The notes: generated by a model not told the origin, from the sequence alone. Numbered from the stretch's first letter, positions 1-8,906 are shown. The stretch: DNA of 33,414 bases from an uncultured Clostridia bacterium (GCA_947625855.1 CANQPW010000008.1:1-33414), one strand, 5' to 3'. Numbers and translations: made by a program.

Positions 1-903
1 GAAGTAGCACTTTGGACAAAATTTAAAGAAGAATATGATATTTTAAATTTAAAAAGAGAAAATCCTGGAATTTTACCAGGTGTAATAATTGATGAAGAAA
101 TAAAAATAACAACTGATTTAAAACAGGCTGTAAGTGGTGCAAAGATAGTTATAATAGCTGTACCTATGAGAGTAGTAAGAGAAGTAGCAGCAGAACTTAA
201 AAATGTTATTTATAAAGAACAGATTTTATGTATTGTTTCTAAAGGAATAGAACAGGTAACAAATATGTTTATGAGTGAGGTCGTATATGAAGAAACAGCT
301 CATGATAATCTTTGTATGATTTCAGGTCCTTCTTTTGCAAAAGAAATAGCACATAATGGAAGTACAGGATTTGTTGTAGCGTCTAAAAATGAACTATCTA
401 GTGCAACTTTAAAATATGCACTAGAAAATGATGAGATAATTGTAAGTACAACTAAAGATTTAATGGGTGTGCAAGTTGCAGCATCAGCTAAAAATGTATT
501 TGCAATACTTATGGGATATGTTGATAGTATGGACTTAAATGATTCTACACGTGCAAGTGTACTAACATGCCTTGTTAATGATTTAAGATTAATAATTGAA
601 GTTTTAGGTGGAAAGTCACAAACTGTATTTACCTATGCAGGAATAGGAGATATGTTACTTACTTGTATGAGCCCAAAAAGTAGAAATTATACTTTTGGAA
701 ATTATATTGGACAAGGATTAACTAAAGAAGAAGCTATGGATAAAATGGAAACAACTACAATAGAGGGATTATATACATTAGAATCTTTAAAGAAATTATT
801 AGAAGAAAAAGAGGTAGATGTAAAATCAGTAGATTTATTATATGAAATTATATATAATAATGCAAAGGTTGATAATATATTAAAAAGCATAATAGGTAAA
901 TAG
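1..903 (+). CDS. gpsA: NAD(P)-dependent glycerol-3-phosphate dehydrogenase, 5'-truncated by window edge
   Basis: Frame is open from base 1 (EVALWTKFKEEYDILNLKRENPGILPGV...); motifs IVIIAVPMRVVRE, GPSFAKEIA, SAKNVFAI, AGIGDMLLTCMSPKSRNYTFG typical of GpsA. Confidence 0.95.
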   Translation, partial: EVALWTKFKEEYDILNLKRENPGILPGVIIDEEIKITTDLKQAVSGAKIVIIAVPMRVVREVAAELKNVIYKEQILCIVSKGIEQVTNMFMSEVVYEETAHDNLCMISGPSFAKEIAHNGSTGFVVASKNELSSATLKYALENDEIIVSTTKDLMGVQVAASAKNVFAILMGYVDSMDLNDSTRASVLTCLVNDLRLIIEVLGGKSQTVFTYAGIGDMLLTCMSPKSRNYTFGNYIGQGLTKEEAMDKMETTTIEGLYTLESLKKLLEEKEVDVKSVDLLYEIIYNNAKVDNILKSIIGK

Positions 904-915
904 TAGGGGAGAAAA

Positions 916-1518
916 ATGTTTAATAATGAATTGCTAAATAGTATAAAAGAAGAAGCGTTAAAAAATCATGTTCCTATACTTCAAGATGAAACGCTAGATT
1001 TAATACTTATGTTACTTAATATAAAAAAGCCAAATAAAATATTAGAGATTGGAACAGCAGTAGGTTATTCTGCAATAAATTTCTCTAAATATCTTGCTTT
1101 TGAAAATGCAAAAATAACTACTATTGAAAGAAATGAAAATATGGTAGAAATTGCAAAGAAAAATATAAGTGATATGGGACTTTCAGAAAAAATTGAAGTA
1201 GTACAAGCAGATGCTGTCTATTACCTACAAGAGTTAAAAGATGATAGTCAGTATGATGTTGTATTTATTGATGCTGCTAAAGGACAATATTTAATATTTC
1301 TTAAAGAGGCAATTAGACTTGTAAAAAATGGAGGAATAATAATAGCAGATAATGTCCTTTTTAAAGGAAGAGTGCTATCAGATTATAATGAACACAAGCA
1401 TAGAACAGCAACAAATAGACTAAGAGAATATTTGAAAATAATTAAAGAAGATGAAAGACTTGATTCTACACTTTTAAAAATAGGTGATGGAGTAGCAGTT
1501 AGTATTGTAAAAAAATAA
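916..1518 (+). CDS. SAM-dependent O-methyltransferase (YrrM/TrmR-like class I)
   Basis: KILEIGTAVGYSAINFSKYL motif I, YDVVFIDAAKGQY, GGIIIADNVLFKGRV; RBS gggga upstream. Confidence 0.85.
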   Translation: MFNNELLNSIKEEALKNHVPILQDETLDLILMLLNIKKPNKILEIGTAVGYSAINFSKYLAFENAKITTIERNENMVEIAKKNISDMGLSEKIEVVQADAVYYLQELKDDSQYDVVFIDAAKGQYLIFLKEAIRLVKNGGIIIADNVLFKGRVLSDYNEHKHRTATNRLREYLKIIKEDERLDSTLLKIGDGVAVSIVKK

Positions 1519-1535
1519 AGAAATTTAAAAAAATA

Positions 1536-1564
1536 TTGTATTATTTTTATATAAGTGTTATAAT
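1536..1564 (+). promoter_or_regulatory. Sigma-A type promoter for the TM2 gene cluster
   Basis: TTGTAT (1536-1541), 17 nt spacer, TATAAT (1559-1564); AAGGAGGAG RBS before ATG 1597. Confidence 0.6.
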
Positions 1565-1596
1565 GACAATATAATCTATATTAAGGAGGAGTTTAT

Positions 1597-2013
1597 ATGT
1601 ATTGTAAAAATTGTGGAAAAGAAGTTGAAGATGGAAAGGAGTATTGTGCAGATTGTGAAAAAACTATGAGTAATCAAGGAGCTACTGAAACACCAGTTCA
1701 AGAAAATGTTGCTCAAAATACTACTACTACAACTACACAAACTACAAATACTCAAACAGTAAATAATACTGCAACAAATAATCAACCAAAATCAAAGATG
1801 GCAGCTGGACTTTTAGGTATCTTTTTAGGTGCATTTGGAGTTCACAATTTCTATCTTGGTTATACTGGTAAGGCAATAGCACAATTATTAATAACTGTAT
1901 TATCTTGCTTTACATTGTCAGTAGCATCAGAAATTTGGGGATTAATAGAGGGAATATTAATCTTAACTGGATCAATAAATACAGATGCACAAGGAAATCC
2001 ATTAAAGGATTAA
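1597..2013 (+). CDS. Zinc-ribbon + TM2 domain membrane protein
   Basis: MYCKNCGKEVEDGKEYCADC zinc ribbon; GIFLGAFGVHNFYLGYTGKAIAQL is the TM2 domain. Confidence 0.85.
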   Translation: MYCKNCGKEVEDGKEYCADCEKTMSNQGATETPVQENVAQNTTTTTTQTTNTQTVNNTATNNQPKSKMAAGLLGIFLGAFGVHNFYLGYTGKAIAQLLITVLSCFTLSVASEIWGLIEGILILTGSINTDAQGNPLKD

Positions 2014-2014
2014 T

Positions 2015-2443
2015 ATGACAAATTCAAAAGAATTTTCAGAAGAAAAAATTTTATATATTATGGGATGGATATCAATATTTTTTATATTGATATTTTTCCT
2101 TATATTGCACATTTTAAATTTTGATATATTTAATGTAAATATACCATGTGCAATATATGAAAAAACTGGATATTATTGTCCAGGATGTGGAATGACTAGA
2201 GCTATTAAAGCCTTACTTAGTGGTGATATATTGGCTAGTTTAAAATATCATCCAATTGTAGTATATTTGATAGGCATTGGTAGTATTTTTATGATACTTA
2301 ACACTATATCACTTATTTCAAAAAAAGATTTTTCGGGTATGAGATTGAAAAATTGTTTTATTTTAATTATTCCAATTATTATAGCAGTACAGTGGGTTAT
2401 AAAAAATGCTTTATTAATAATTTGGGGAATAAGAATAATATGA
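2015..2443 (+). CDS. DUF2752-like membrane protein
   Basis: CAIYEKTGYYCPGCGMTRAIKALLSGDILASLKYHP matches the CPxCGxTR...G...A...hP pattern of DUF2752. Confidence 0.8.
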   Translation: MTNSKEFSEEKILYIMGWISIFFILIFFLILHILNFDIFNVNIPCAIYEKTGYYCPGCGMTRAIKALLSGDILASLKYHPIVVYLIGIGSIFMILNTISLISKKDFSGMRLKNCFILIIPIIIAVQWVIKNALLIIWGIRII

Positions 2444-2461
2444 TTTGATTGGAGGAAGAAA

Positions 2462-2821
2462 ATGTATTGTAGAGATTGTGGAAAAAAAGTAGAAGATGGA
2501 AGAGACTATTGTGCAGATTGTGAAGCAAAAAGAAATACTACTAAAGCTACTGGATATGAAAATGTAGTTAATCAAGTGCCAAATGCAAATTTACAAAAAT
2601 CAAAAATTGCTGCAGGACTTTTTGGAATATTTTTAGGTGCATTTGGAGTTCATAATTTCTATCTTGGTTATACTGGAAAAGCAATAGCACAACTATTAAT
2701 AACTGTACTATCTTGCTTTATGTTATCAGTAGTATCAGAGGTTTGGGGATTAATAGAAGGAATATTAATTTTAACTGGTTCAATAAACACAGATGCTCAA
2801 GGAAATCCATTAAAAGAATAA
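2462..2821 (+). CDS. Zinc-ribbon + TM2 domain membrane protein (second copy)
   Basis: MYCRDCGKKVEDGRDYCADC and near-identical TM2 segment to 1597-2013. Confidence 0.85.
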   Translation: MYCRDCGKKVEDGRDYCADCEAKRNTTKATGYENVVNQVPNANLQKSKIAAGLFGIFLGAFGVHNFYLGYTGKAIAQLLITVLSCFMLSVVSEVWGLIEGILILTGSINTDAQGNPLKE

Positions 2822-2908
2822 AGTGAAAAATATAAAGTAATAAATAAACAAAATAATAATAAAAATAAAATAAAAAAATAATAAATAAAATAAAAATAAA
2901 ATAAAAAG

Positions 2909-2946
2909 AAAAAACTGGTATGAAGATAACTTCATATCAGTTTTTT
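2909..2946. terminator. Intrinsic terminator between convergent genes
   Basis: AAAAACTGgTATGAAGataaCTTCATAtCAGTTTTTT stem-loop with flanking A and T tracts; may work in both directions. Confidence 0.75.
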
Positions 2947-4664
2947 CAAGAAAAGAAGGATGTTATTAAAGAAAATATACTTTTTAATTTTAAAGAATTT
3001 TTCTTGTATACTGATGGTAAATTTTTTGAATAATTTTGATTAAATATAGAATAACTTTCTGATAATTTTATAGTTTTAAATTTTGGTTCTTTTTCTACAA
3101 CATTTAATTTTAAAATAGAGTAGTCATTATCTTGTATTACTACTATTAAATCATAATCATATTTTAAGTTTGTTATATATATATTTTCAATAGTTACAGA
3201 AGAAAATTCTTTAAATTCACTTTTTAATTTAGTGTATATATTTTCTAAATTATCTATATCTTTTTTTGATGATAAATTATGTATTAAATATCCTAAACTA
3301 TCTATATGAATAAATGAAGCATTATTTTTTAAATTCTTTGCTTGTTTATTCAAATTAGAGATTTCTACAAGTTGCATAAAAGAATTGTCAACAGAAATAG
3401 CAGCAATTGAAGTATTTTCTTTATATGTAAGTCCAACTAGTCTTTTAAAATTCATATCTTTATATATTTTAATATATTTATCAGATGAAAGCACTTCATT
3501 TGCAATACTATATTTTATCTTTTCTATTAAGTTTGATGCAGTATTTTCAAATGTATTTAAAATTCTATATGTTATTACATTGTATATTTGTTGACTTAAT
3601 TTTTCGTTTTCAACAAGTAGTATTTTTTCAAAATCTTTTAATTTAGTAACATATGGAATTGCTTGATATTCTGCTTCACAATTTATTAAAGAGTCAACTA
3701 ATAAATTCTGAAGATCAATTATATTGTTTAGTATTATTTCTTCTAAGCTTTGAATTTGTCCTGATAGACTAAGTTCTATATTTTCATCAAAACTTTCATC
3801 TTGTTTTATTTTTATAGAGGCTAGTTTTTCAAGAGCACTGTGTATAGATAGTTGAATTCTTTTTCTTTCTGCTTGTAAATTTTTTGTATCATTATTTAAA
3901 GCATTCTTTTTAATGTTAATATAATTTGTATCTAATAGCTTATTTAGATAAGTTAATTTGTTATAATTTGAGTATTTTCTACTTATAATATCTAGTATTT
4001 CAAGGACTTTTTCAGGAAATACTAAGTTTGTTTTTCTTAAGAATTTTTTAAGATATTTAGAAGGATTTGTAAAAAGATTATAATATAATTCTTCTTCGTC
4101 TATATTAAAAGCATAACATATTTGACTTAATAACTTTCCTTCTAGAAAATATATATCATTATCACTTGAAATTTTTTTACCTAAAAAATCGTTTTCATAA
4201 GTTCTGTATGTAGGGACTATACTTAGAGTAGTAGGTACAGTATAAAGTAATCTGCAAACTAGATTTGAGACAACTGCTCTATTTAATCCAAAGTTTTTAT
4301 GTACTATTTTATAACTAGTTTTAGATAAACTTGCAGTAGAATAACCAACATTAAAACTTTCACTAGATATTGGAGTAGTCGTCATAGCATACATAATTCT
4401 TAAAGTTATTGATTCTACATTTGATATATCTTTTATGTATAATTCTTTTTTTACAGCATCATAATATCCTGTTTTGTAATCATTAGATACATCTGATTCA
4501 AAAAGTACAACATCAATATTTTCATATAATCTTCTTTGTAGTATTTTTGCTGTTTTAGGTGTTATATACCCAAAATTCATTAATTTATCAAAAAGACTAT
4601 AAATTGTATCCATAAACTTTTTATTCAAATTACATTTTTCCATAAGTTTATCTAAATAGTTCAT
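2946..4664 (-). CDS. Uncharacterised 572-aa protein
   Basis: Long uninterrupted ORF with RBS (ggagg) upstream of ATG on minus strand; no family recognised. Confidence 0.75.
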   Translation of the reverse strand: MNYLDKLMEKCNLNKKFMDTIYSLFDKLMNFGYITPKTAKILQRRLYENIDVVLFESDVSNDYKTGYYDAVKKELYIKDISNVESITLRIMYAMTTTPISSESFNVGYSTASLSKTSYKIVHKNFGLNRAVVSNLVCRLLYTVPTTLSIVPTYRTYENDFLGKKISSDNDIYFLEGKLLSQICYAFNIDEEELYYNLFTNPSKYLKKFLRKTNLVFPEKVLEILDIISRKYSNYNKLTYLNKLLDTNYINIKKNALNNDTKNLQAERKRIQLSIHSALEKLASIKIKQDESFDENIELSLSGQIQSLEEIILNNIIDLQNLLVDSLINCEAEYQAIPYVTKLKDFEKILLVENEKLSQQIYNVITYRILNTFENTASNLIEKIKYSIANEVLSSDKYIKIYKDMNFKRLVGLTYKENTSIAAISVDNSFMQLVEISNLNKQAKNLKNNASFIHIDSLGYLIHNLSSKKDIDNLENIYTKLKSEFKEFSSVTIENIYITNLKYDYDLIVVIQDNDYSILKLNVVEKEPKFKTIKLSESYSIFNQNYSKNLPSVYKKNSLKLKSIFSLITSFFS

Positions 4665-4743
4665 TTTTTATCCTCCGTAAAATATATTCATATAAATTTT
4701 ATATCAAAGTAGAAAATTATACAAGTAAATTTACAAAAAAGGG

Positions 4744-4782
4744 TAAAATAAAAAGGAAGTTTAATCTTCCTTTTATTTTTGC
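4744..4782 (-). terminator. Terminator overlapping 3' end of glmU-like gene
   Basis: Plus strand AAATAAAAAGGAAGtttaatCTTCCTTTTATTTTT. Confidence 0.65.
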
Positions 4783-5837
4783 TTTATTTCAGAAAAACTA
4801 GAAATAGTTGTATTATCATTAATATATGTATTAGCACCTATATATGAGAAAGGTCCTATTTTACAATTACTTCCAATTGAAGTTCTATCTAATTTACTTG
4901 TTTCTACAATTGAATTATCACCAATAGTAGAAGAAATAATATGAGAATTAGGTCCAATTATACAATTTTCACCTATTATAGTATCACCTTGTATATTAGT
5001 ACCAGGATAAATTATTGTATCTTTTCCAATTGATACGTCAAGACTTATATATGTATTTGATGGATCAATTAGTGTTACGCCATTATCCATATGTAGTGTA
5101 CGTGTATTTTGTAAAAGTGTTCTTGTAACTATTGATAAATCAGATCTTGAATTTATACCTTGTGTTTCATCAGAATTTTGTATCATATATACGCCAATTC
5201 TTCCACCAGCTGCAATAATGTGATAAGGTATATCAGTTATATAATATTCATGTTGAGCGTTATTATTATCTAGTTTATCGAAAGCTTCTTTTAAATGTTT
5301 TCCTTTAAAACAGTAAAGACCAATATTTACTTCGTTTATTGCTAATTCTTCTTCTGTGCAATCTTTTTGTTCAACAATTTTTAATAAATTACCTTGTGAG
5401 TTTCTAATAATTCTACCATATGCAGGTGTTTTGTCAAATACTGCGGATGCTAATGCACCATCATAATTTCCAAGTTCAATAAATGATACAAAAGATTTAA
5501 TTGTATAAGGGGAGATAAGTGGCATATCACCATTTACAATTAATATTAAATCATCATCTTCTATATATTCTCTTGCTTGTAATGCAGCATGCCCTGTGCC
5601 AAGCTGTTCTTTTTGATATATACATTTTACATTATCCCTTCCATGTAAATTGTCTTCTACTAATTCGTGCTTATGACCAACAATTGCATATATATTTGTT
5701 ATACCTGCGTTCTCACAGGCATCACATACATAATCTATTATACATCTGTCATAAACTTTGTGTAGTACTTTTGGAAGATTGGATTTCATTCTTGTTCCTT
5801 TACCTCCAGCTAGCACAATAGCTTTTATATTTGACAT
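4773..5837 (-). CDS. GlmU-like UDP-GlcNAc pyrophosphorylase with short left-handed beta-helix
   Basis: MSNIKAIVLAGGKGTRMKSNLPKVLHKV, QLGTGHAALQA, VNGDMPLI; ends in a short hexapeptide-repeat region. Start set at ATG 5837 (AAGGAGAT RBS), giving 354 aa. Confidence 0.85.
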   Translation of the reverse strand: MSNIKAIVLAGGKGTRMKSNLPKVLHKVYDRCIIDYVCDACENAGITNIYAIVGHKHELVEDNLHGRDNVKCIYQKEQLGTGHAALQAREYIEDDDLILIVNGDMPLISPYTIKSFVSFIELGNYDGALASAVFDKTPAYGRIIRNSQGNLLKIVEQKDCTEEELAINEVNIGLYCFKGKHLKEAFDKLDNNNAQHEYYITDIPYHIIAAGGRIGVYMIQNSDETQGINSRSDLSIVTRTLLQNTRTLHMDNGVTLIDPSNTYISLDVSIGKDTIIYPGTNIQGDTIIGENCIIGPNSHIISSTIGDNSIVETSKLDRTSIGSNCKIGPFSYIGANTYINDNTTISSFSEIKQK

Positions 5838-5960
5838 TAAAATCATCTCCTTAATTTTATATATTATATAATATGAAAAAATCAAACTTAATGATTATTT
5901 TAGCACAAAAATGATAAAAAGTAAATAGGGGAAGAATTTGGATGAAAGGTACAATTTGTC

Positions 5961-5990
5961 AAAAAAATAGCTATTGAAAAATCAATAGCT
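5961..5990 (-). terminator. rmuC terminator
   Basis: AGCTATTGaaaaatCAATAGCT followed on minus strand by a T7 tract. Confidence 0.7.
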
Positions 5991-5998
5991 AGTCTATA

Positions 5999-7297
5999 TT
6001 ATTCTTCATCAATTGGTGTATCTGAAATCTCATAATCTGAAAGTAGATTATCTGTTGTATAGAATTCTTCTTCATTTGCTACTGGTAATGCTTCTACATT
6101 TTTAAGTTTTCTTTCAATAGTTTTAGTCTTTTTAGATGCAAGTTCCATAGTAGAAGATATTTCAAGAAGCTTTTTATTTGTTTTATCTAATAACTCTCCA
6201 AATTTAGAAAATTCTGATTTTACTATTCCAAGTAATTGCCATACTTCACTTGTTCTTTTTTCTATTGCAAGAGTTCTAAAGCCCATTTGTAAACTGTTTA
6301 GTAGGGCAACAAATGTAGTAGGACCTGATACAACTATTCTATATTTTTGTGATATAAATTCACAAAGATCAGTATTTCTTAAAACTTCACAATACAAACT
6401 TTCGGTAGGTAAGAACATAATACCAAAGTCAGTAGTAAATGGTGGCTCAATGTATTTGTCGTATATATCTTTTGCAAATAATTTTATAGAATTTTCAAGT
6501 TTTTTCCTTGATTCTTGAATTAATGTAACATCACCATTTTCTTCAGCTTCTACTAATCTTGTATAGTCTTCAATAGGGAATTTTGAATCTACTGGTAACC
6601 ATACAAATTCATTATCATTTTTACCAGGAAGTTTTATAGCAAATTCAACTAAATCGTTTGATTTTGGCTTTGTTTTTACATTTTTTTCGTATTGTTCTCT
6701 AGTTAAGAATTGTTCTAATATATTACCAAGTTGTATTTCGCCCCAGTAACCTCTAGATTTAACATTTGTAAATACTTTCTTTAAGTCTCCAACGCCTTGA
6801 GCAAGATTTTGCATTTCTCCTAGACCTTTGTATACAGATTCAAGTCTTTCATTTACAAGTTTAAATGATTCTCCAAGTCTTTTTTCTAATGTGTCATGTA
6901 GTTTTTCATCTACTGTCATACGCATTTTTTCTAGTTTTTCACTATTATCCTTTTGAAGTAATAGAAGTCTATCTTCAACAGTTTTTCTTATTAATTCTAG
7001 TTTTTCTTCTATATTTTTACGTGTATTGTCAAGTTTAGTTTCATTTAGATTAGTAAGATTTGCAAGTTGCAAGGCTTGTGAATTAGCATTTTCAGTAAGT
7101 TTATTACCAATATTTTTTTGTATTTCCTCACGTGTTTGCATAAAATTTGTAGAAAGTTCTTGACGTATTGCGTTAAATTCTTGTAAAAATTCTTTTGAAT
7201 TATTGTTATTGTTTTTATTCTTAACAGATATTGTTAAAATTATATTTATTACTAATAGTATTGCAATTATAACTAATAAAATGGTTGTTAAATTCAT
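5999..7297 (-). CDS. rmuC: DNA recombination protein RmuC
   Basis: N-terminal TM, coiled coil, then VGDLKKVFTNVKSRGYWGEIQLGNILEQFL and WLPVDSKFPIEDYTRL, FGIMFLPTESLYCEVLR. Confidence 0.93.
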   Translation of the reverse strand: MNLTTILLVIIAILLVINIILTISVKNKNNNNNSKEFLQEFNAIRQELSTNFMQTREEIQKNIGNKLTENANSQALQLANLTNLNETKLDNTRKNIEEKLELIRKTVEDRLLLLQKDNSEKLEKMRMTVDEKLHDTLEKRLGESFKLVNERLESVYKGLGEMQNLAQGVGDLKKVFTNVKSRGYWGEIQLGNILEQFLTREQYEKNVKTKPKSNDLVEFAIKLPGKNDNEFVWLPVDSKFPIEDYTRLVEAEENGDVTLIQESRKKLENSIKLFAKDIYDKYIEPPFTTDFGIMFLPTESLYCEVLRNTDLCEFISQKYRIVVSGPTTFVALLNSLQMGFRTLAIEKRTSEVWQLLGIVKSEFSKFGELLDKTNKKLLEISSTMELASKKTKTIERKLKNVEALPVANEEEFYTTDNLLSDYEISDTPIDEE

Positions 7298-7325
7298 ATA
7301 AATACCTCTTTTCTAAAACAAGACA

Positions 7326-7354
7326 ATTATATCAAACAAACAAAAGTTTGTCAA
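7326..7354 (-). promoter_or_regulatory. Consensus sigma-A promoter of rmuC
   Basis: Minus strand TTGACA, 17 nt, TATAAT. Confidence 0.7.
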
Positions 7355-7408
7355 TTAGTTAAATAGCAAATTATAAAAATGTAAATAAAAATGTAAATAA
7401 TTTTTCTC

Positions 7409-7437
7409 TTGACAAATGTAAAATAATATGTTAATAT
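7409..7437 (+). promoter_or_regulatory. Promoter of tRNA-Leu
   Basis: TTGACA (7409-7414), 17 nt, TAATAT (7432-7437), just upstream of the tRNA. Confidence 0.65.
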
Positions 7438-7455
7438 ATAAAATGTAATTTGAAA

Positions 7456-7539
7456 GCGGGTATGGCGGAATTGGCAGACGCGTCGGTCTTAGAAGCCGAT
7501 GTCCTTGACGTGAAGGTTCAAGTCCTTTTACCCGCACCA
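7456..7539 (+). tRNA. tRNA-Leu (anticodon UAG)
   Basis: GCGGGTA acceptor pairs with TACCCGC; anticodon loop CTTAGAA; variable arm; GGTTCAAGTCC T-arm; encoded ACCA end. Confidence 0.95.
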
Positions 7540-7566
7540 TTTTTTAAATAAAGAATAGCTATATAT

Positions 7567-7599
7567 AAATACCATTCTGAAAAAGGGTGGTATTTTTTT
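7567..7599 (+). terminator. Terminator downstream of tRNA-Leu
   Basis: AAATACCATTCTgaaaAAGGGTGGTATTTTTTT. Confidence 0.75.
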
Positions 7600-7639
7600 A
7601 TGATTTTTTTTTAAAATAACAGAAATGAAAAAAATATCA

Positions 7640-7668
7640 TTGACAATTGCAAACATTTGTTTTATAAT
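7640..7668 (+). promoter_or_regulatory. Consensus promoter of dinD-like gene with embedded LexA-box-like palindrome
   Basis: TTGACA (7640-7645), 17 nt, TATAAT (7663-7668); CAAACATTTGTTTT at 7650-7663. Confidence 0.7.
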
Positions 7669-7705
7669 TATGGGCATAAAAATATACAAAAGGGAGATGA
7701 AATAT

Positions 7706-8536
7706 ATGGAAGAAATAGATAAAAATATAAAAACATTTGAAGATATTAAGCATATTGATGAAAATGGTAATGAATTTTGGTATGCTAGAGAGCTTATGAA
7801 AGTTTTAAGTTATAAAGATTGGAGATATTTTGATGCTGTAATCGAAAAAGCAAAGACAGCTTGTCAAAACTCTGAAATAACTGATATTGACCATTTTGTT
7901 GTTGACAACAAAATGGTAGAAATAGGTTTTGGTGCAAAAAGAGAACAAAAGGATTATAAATTAACAAGATATGCTTGCTATCTTATAGCTCAAAATGCTA
8001 ATCCAAGGCTAAAAATTGTTGCACTTGCTCAAACATATTTTGCAATACAAACAAGAAAGCAAGAAATCACTGAAAAAGAATACAGTATGTTAACTGAAGA
8101 TGAAAAAAGATTTTATCAAAGAGATTTAACTAAAAAAGGTAATTATTCACTAAATCAAACAGCTAAAAAAGCAGGAGTTAAAAATTTTGATAAATTTCAT
8201 AATGCAGGATATAAAGGGTTATATAATGGTGAAACAGCAGATGATATTGCAAAAAGAAAAGGACTAAGATATAGAGAAGATATATTAGATAATATGGGAA
8301 GTGAAGAACTTGCAGCTAATTTATTTCGTATTACACAAACTGAATCAAAATTAAAAAAAGACAAAGTTGATACTGAAAAGAAAGCTTGTGATACCCATAA
8401 TAAAATTGGAAAAATAGTTAGAAAAGCTATTAAAGAAGCAGGCGGAACTATGCCAGAAAAATTACCTACACCTCAAAAGAGTTTAAAGCAATTAGAAAAA
8501 GAAAATAATAGTAGTTTAAAAAAGCTAGATAAGTAA
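7706..8536 (+). CDS. dinD: DinD-like DNA-damage-inducible / BRO-N family protein
   Basis: NEFWYARELMKVLSYKDWRYFDAVIEKAKTAC, YKLTRYACYLIAQNANPRLKIVALAQTYFA, GYKGLYNGETADDIAKRKGL. Start moved to ATG 7706 (AGGGAG RBS) because the track start lies upstream of the promoter. Confidence 0.88.
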   Translation: MEEIDKNIKTFEDIKHIDENGNEFWYARELMKVLSYKDWRYFDAVIEKAKTACQNSEITDIDHFVVDNKMVEIGFGAKREQKDYKLTRYACYLIAQNANPRLKIVALAQTYFAIQTRKQEITEKEYSMLTEDEKRFYQRDLTKKGNYSLNQTAKKAGVKNFDKFHNAGYKGLYNGETADDIAKRKGLRYREDILDNMGSEELAANLFRITQTESKLKKDKVDTEKKACDTHNKIGKIVRKAIKEAGGTMPEKLPTPQKSLKQLEKENNSSLKKLDK

Positions 8537-8548
8537 ATCACTAAGATG

Positions 8549-8577
8549 TTGAAATTGACATAAATTTGTGATATAAT
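8549..8577 (+). promoter_or_regulatory. Promoter of putative RiPP cassette
   Basis: TTGAAA (8549-8554), 17 nt spacer, extended -10 TGATATAAT (8569-8577). Confidence 0.65.
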
Positions 8578-8584
8578 GTCTTCG

Positions 8585-8890
8585 CAAAATATTTATTATT
8601 TTACAATTGAGGATAAAATAAATCCTAAATAGTACATTGAAAATTAAATAATTTATAAAAGGAGGTTATACCTTATTAGATTTTGTAACAAAAAAATCCT
8701 AAATGTGTGTGAAAACTAACTCCAAATTACAATTTTAAATGTTATTGTTATGATTATTAGTAAAAAGTAGAAATATTTTTATTTGATAGTTAATTAATTG
8801 AAAATCATATTTTTTCGAAATGAAACAATTTAAATTTTTTGAGATGATGATACTTTATCAATTTAAAGAATAAAGCAAAAAATATAACTA
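8585..8890 (+). ncRNA. Long, probably structured 5' leader of unknown function
   Basis: About 310 nt between promoter and first ATG without a substantial ORF; GGAGGTT (8661-8667) can pair with AACTCC (8718-8723) enclosing a TTAGATTTTG/CAAAAAAATCCTAA stem. Confidence 0.4.
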
Positions 8891-8906
8891 AAAAGGAGTG
8901 TGCATT

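Noticed and set aside
5519-5821. 100-aa plus-strand ORF opposite glmU-like gene
   Set aside because: Antisense to a clear gene with hydrophobic/histidine-rich low-complexity translation.
7355-7540. 61-aa minus-strand ORF MVRVKGLEPSRQGHRLLRPTRLPIPP...
   Set aside because: Antisense translation of the tRNA-Leu gene; a classic spurious ORF.
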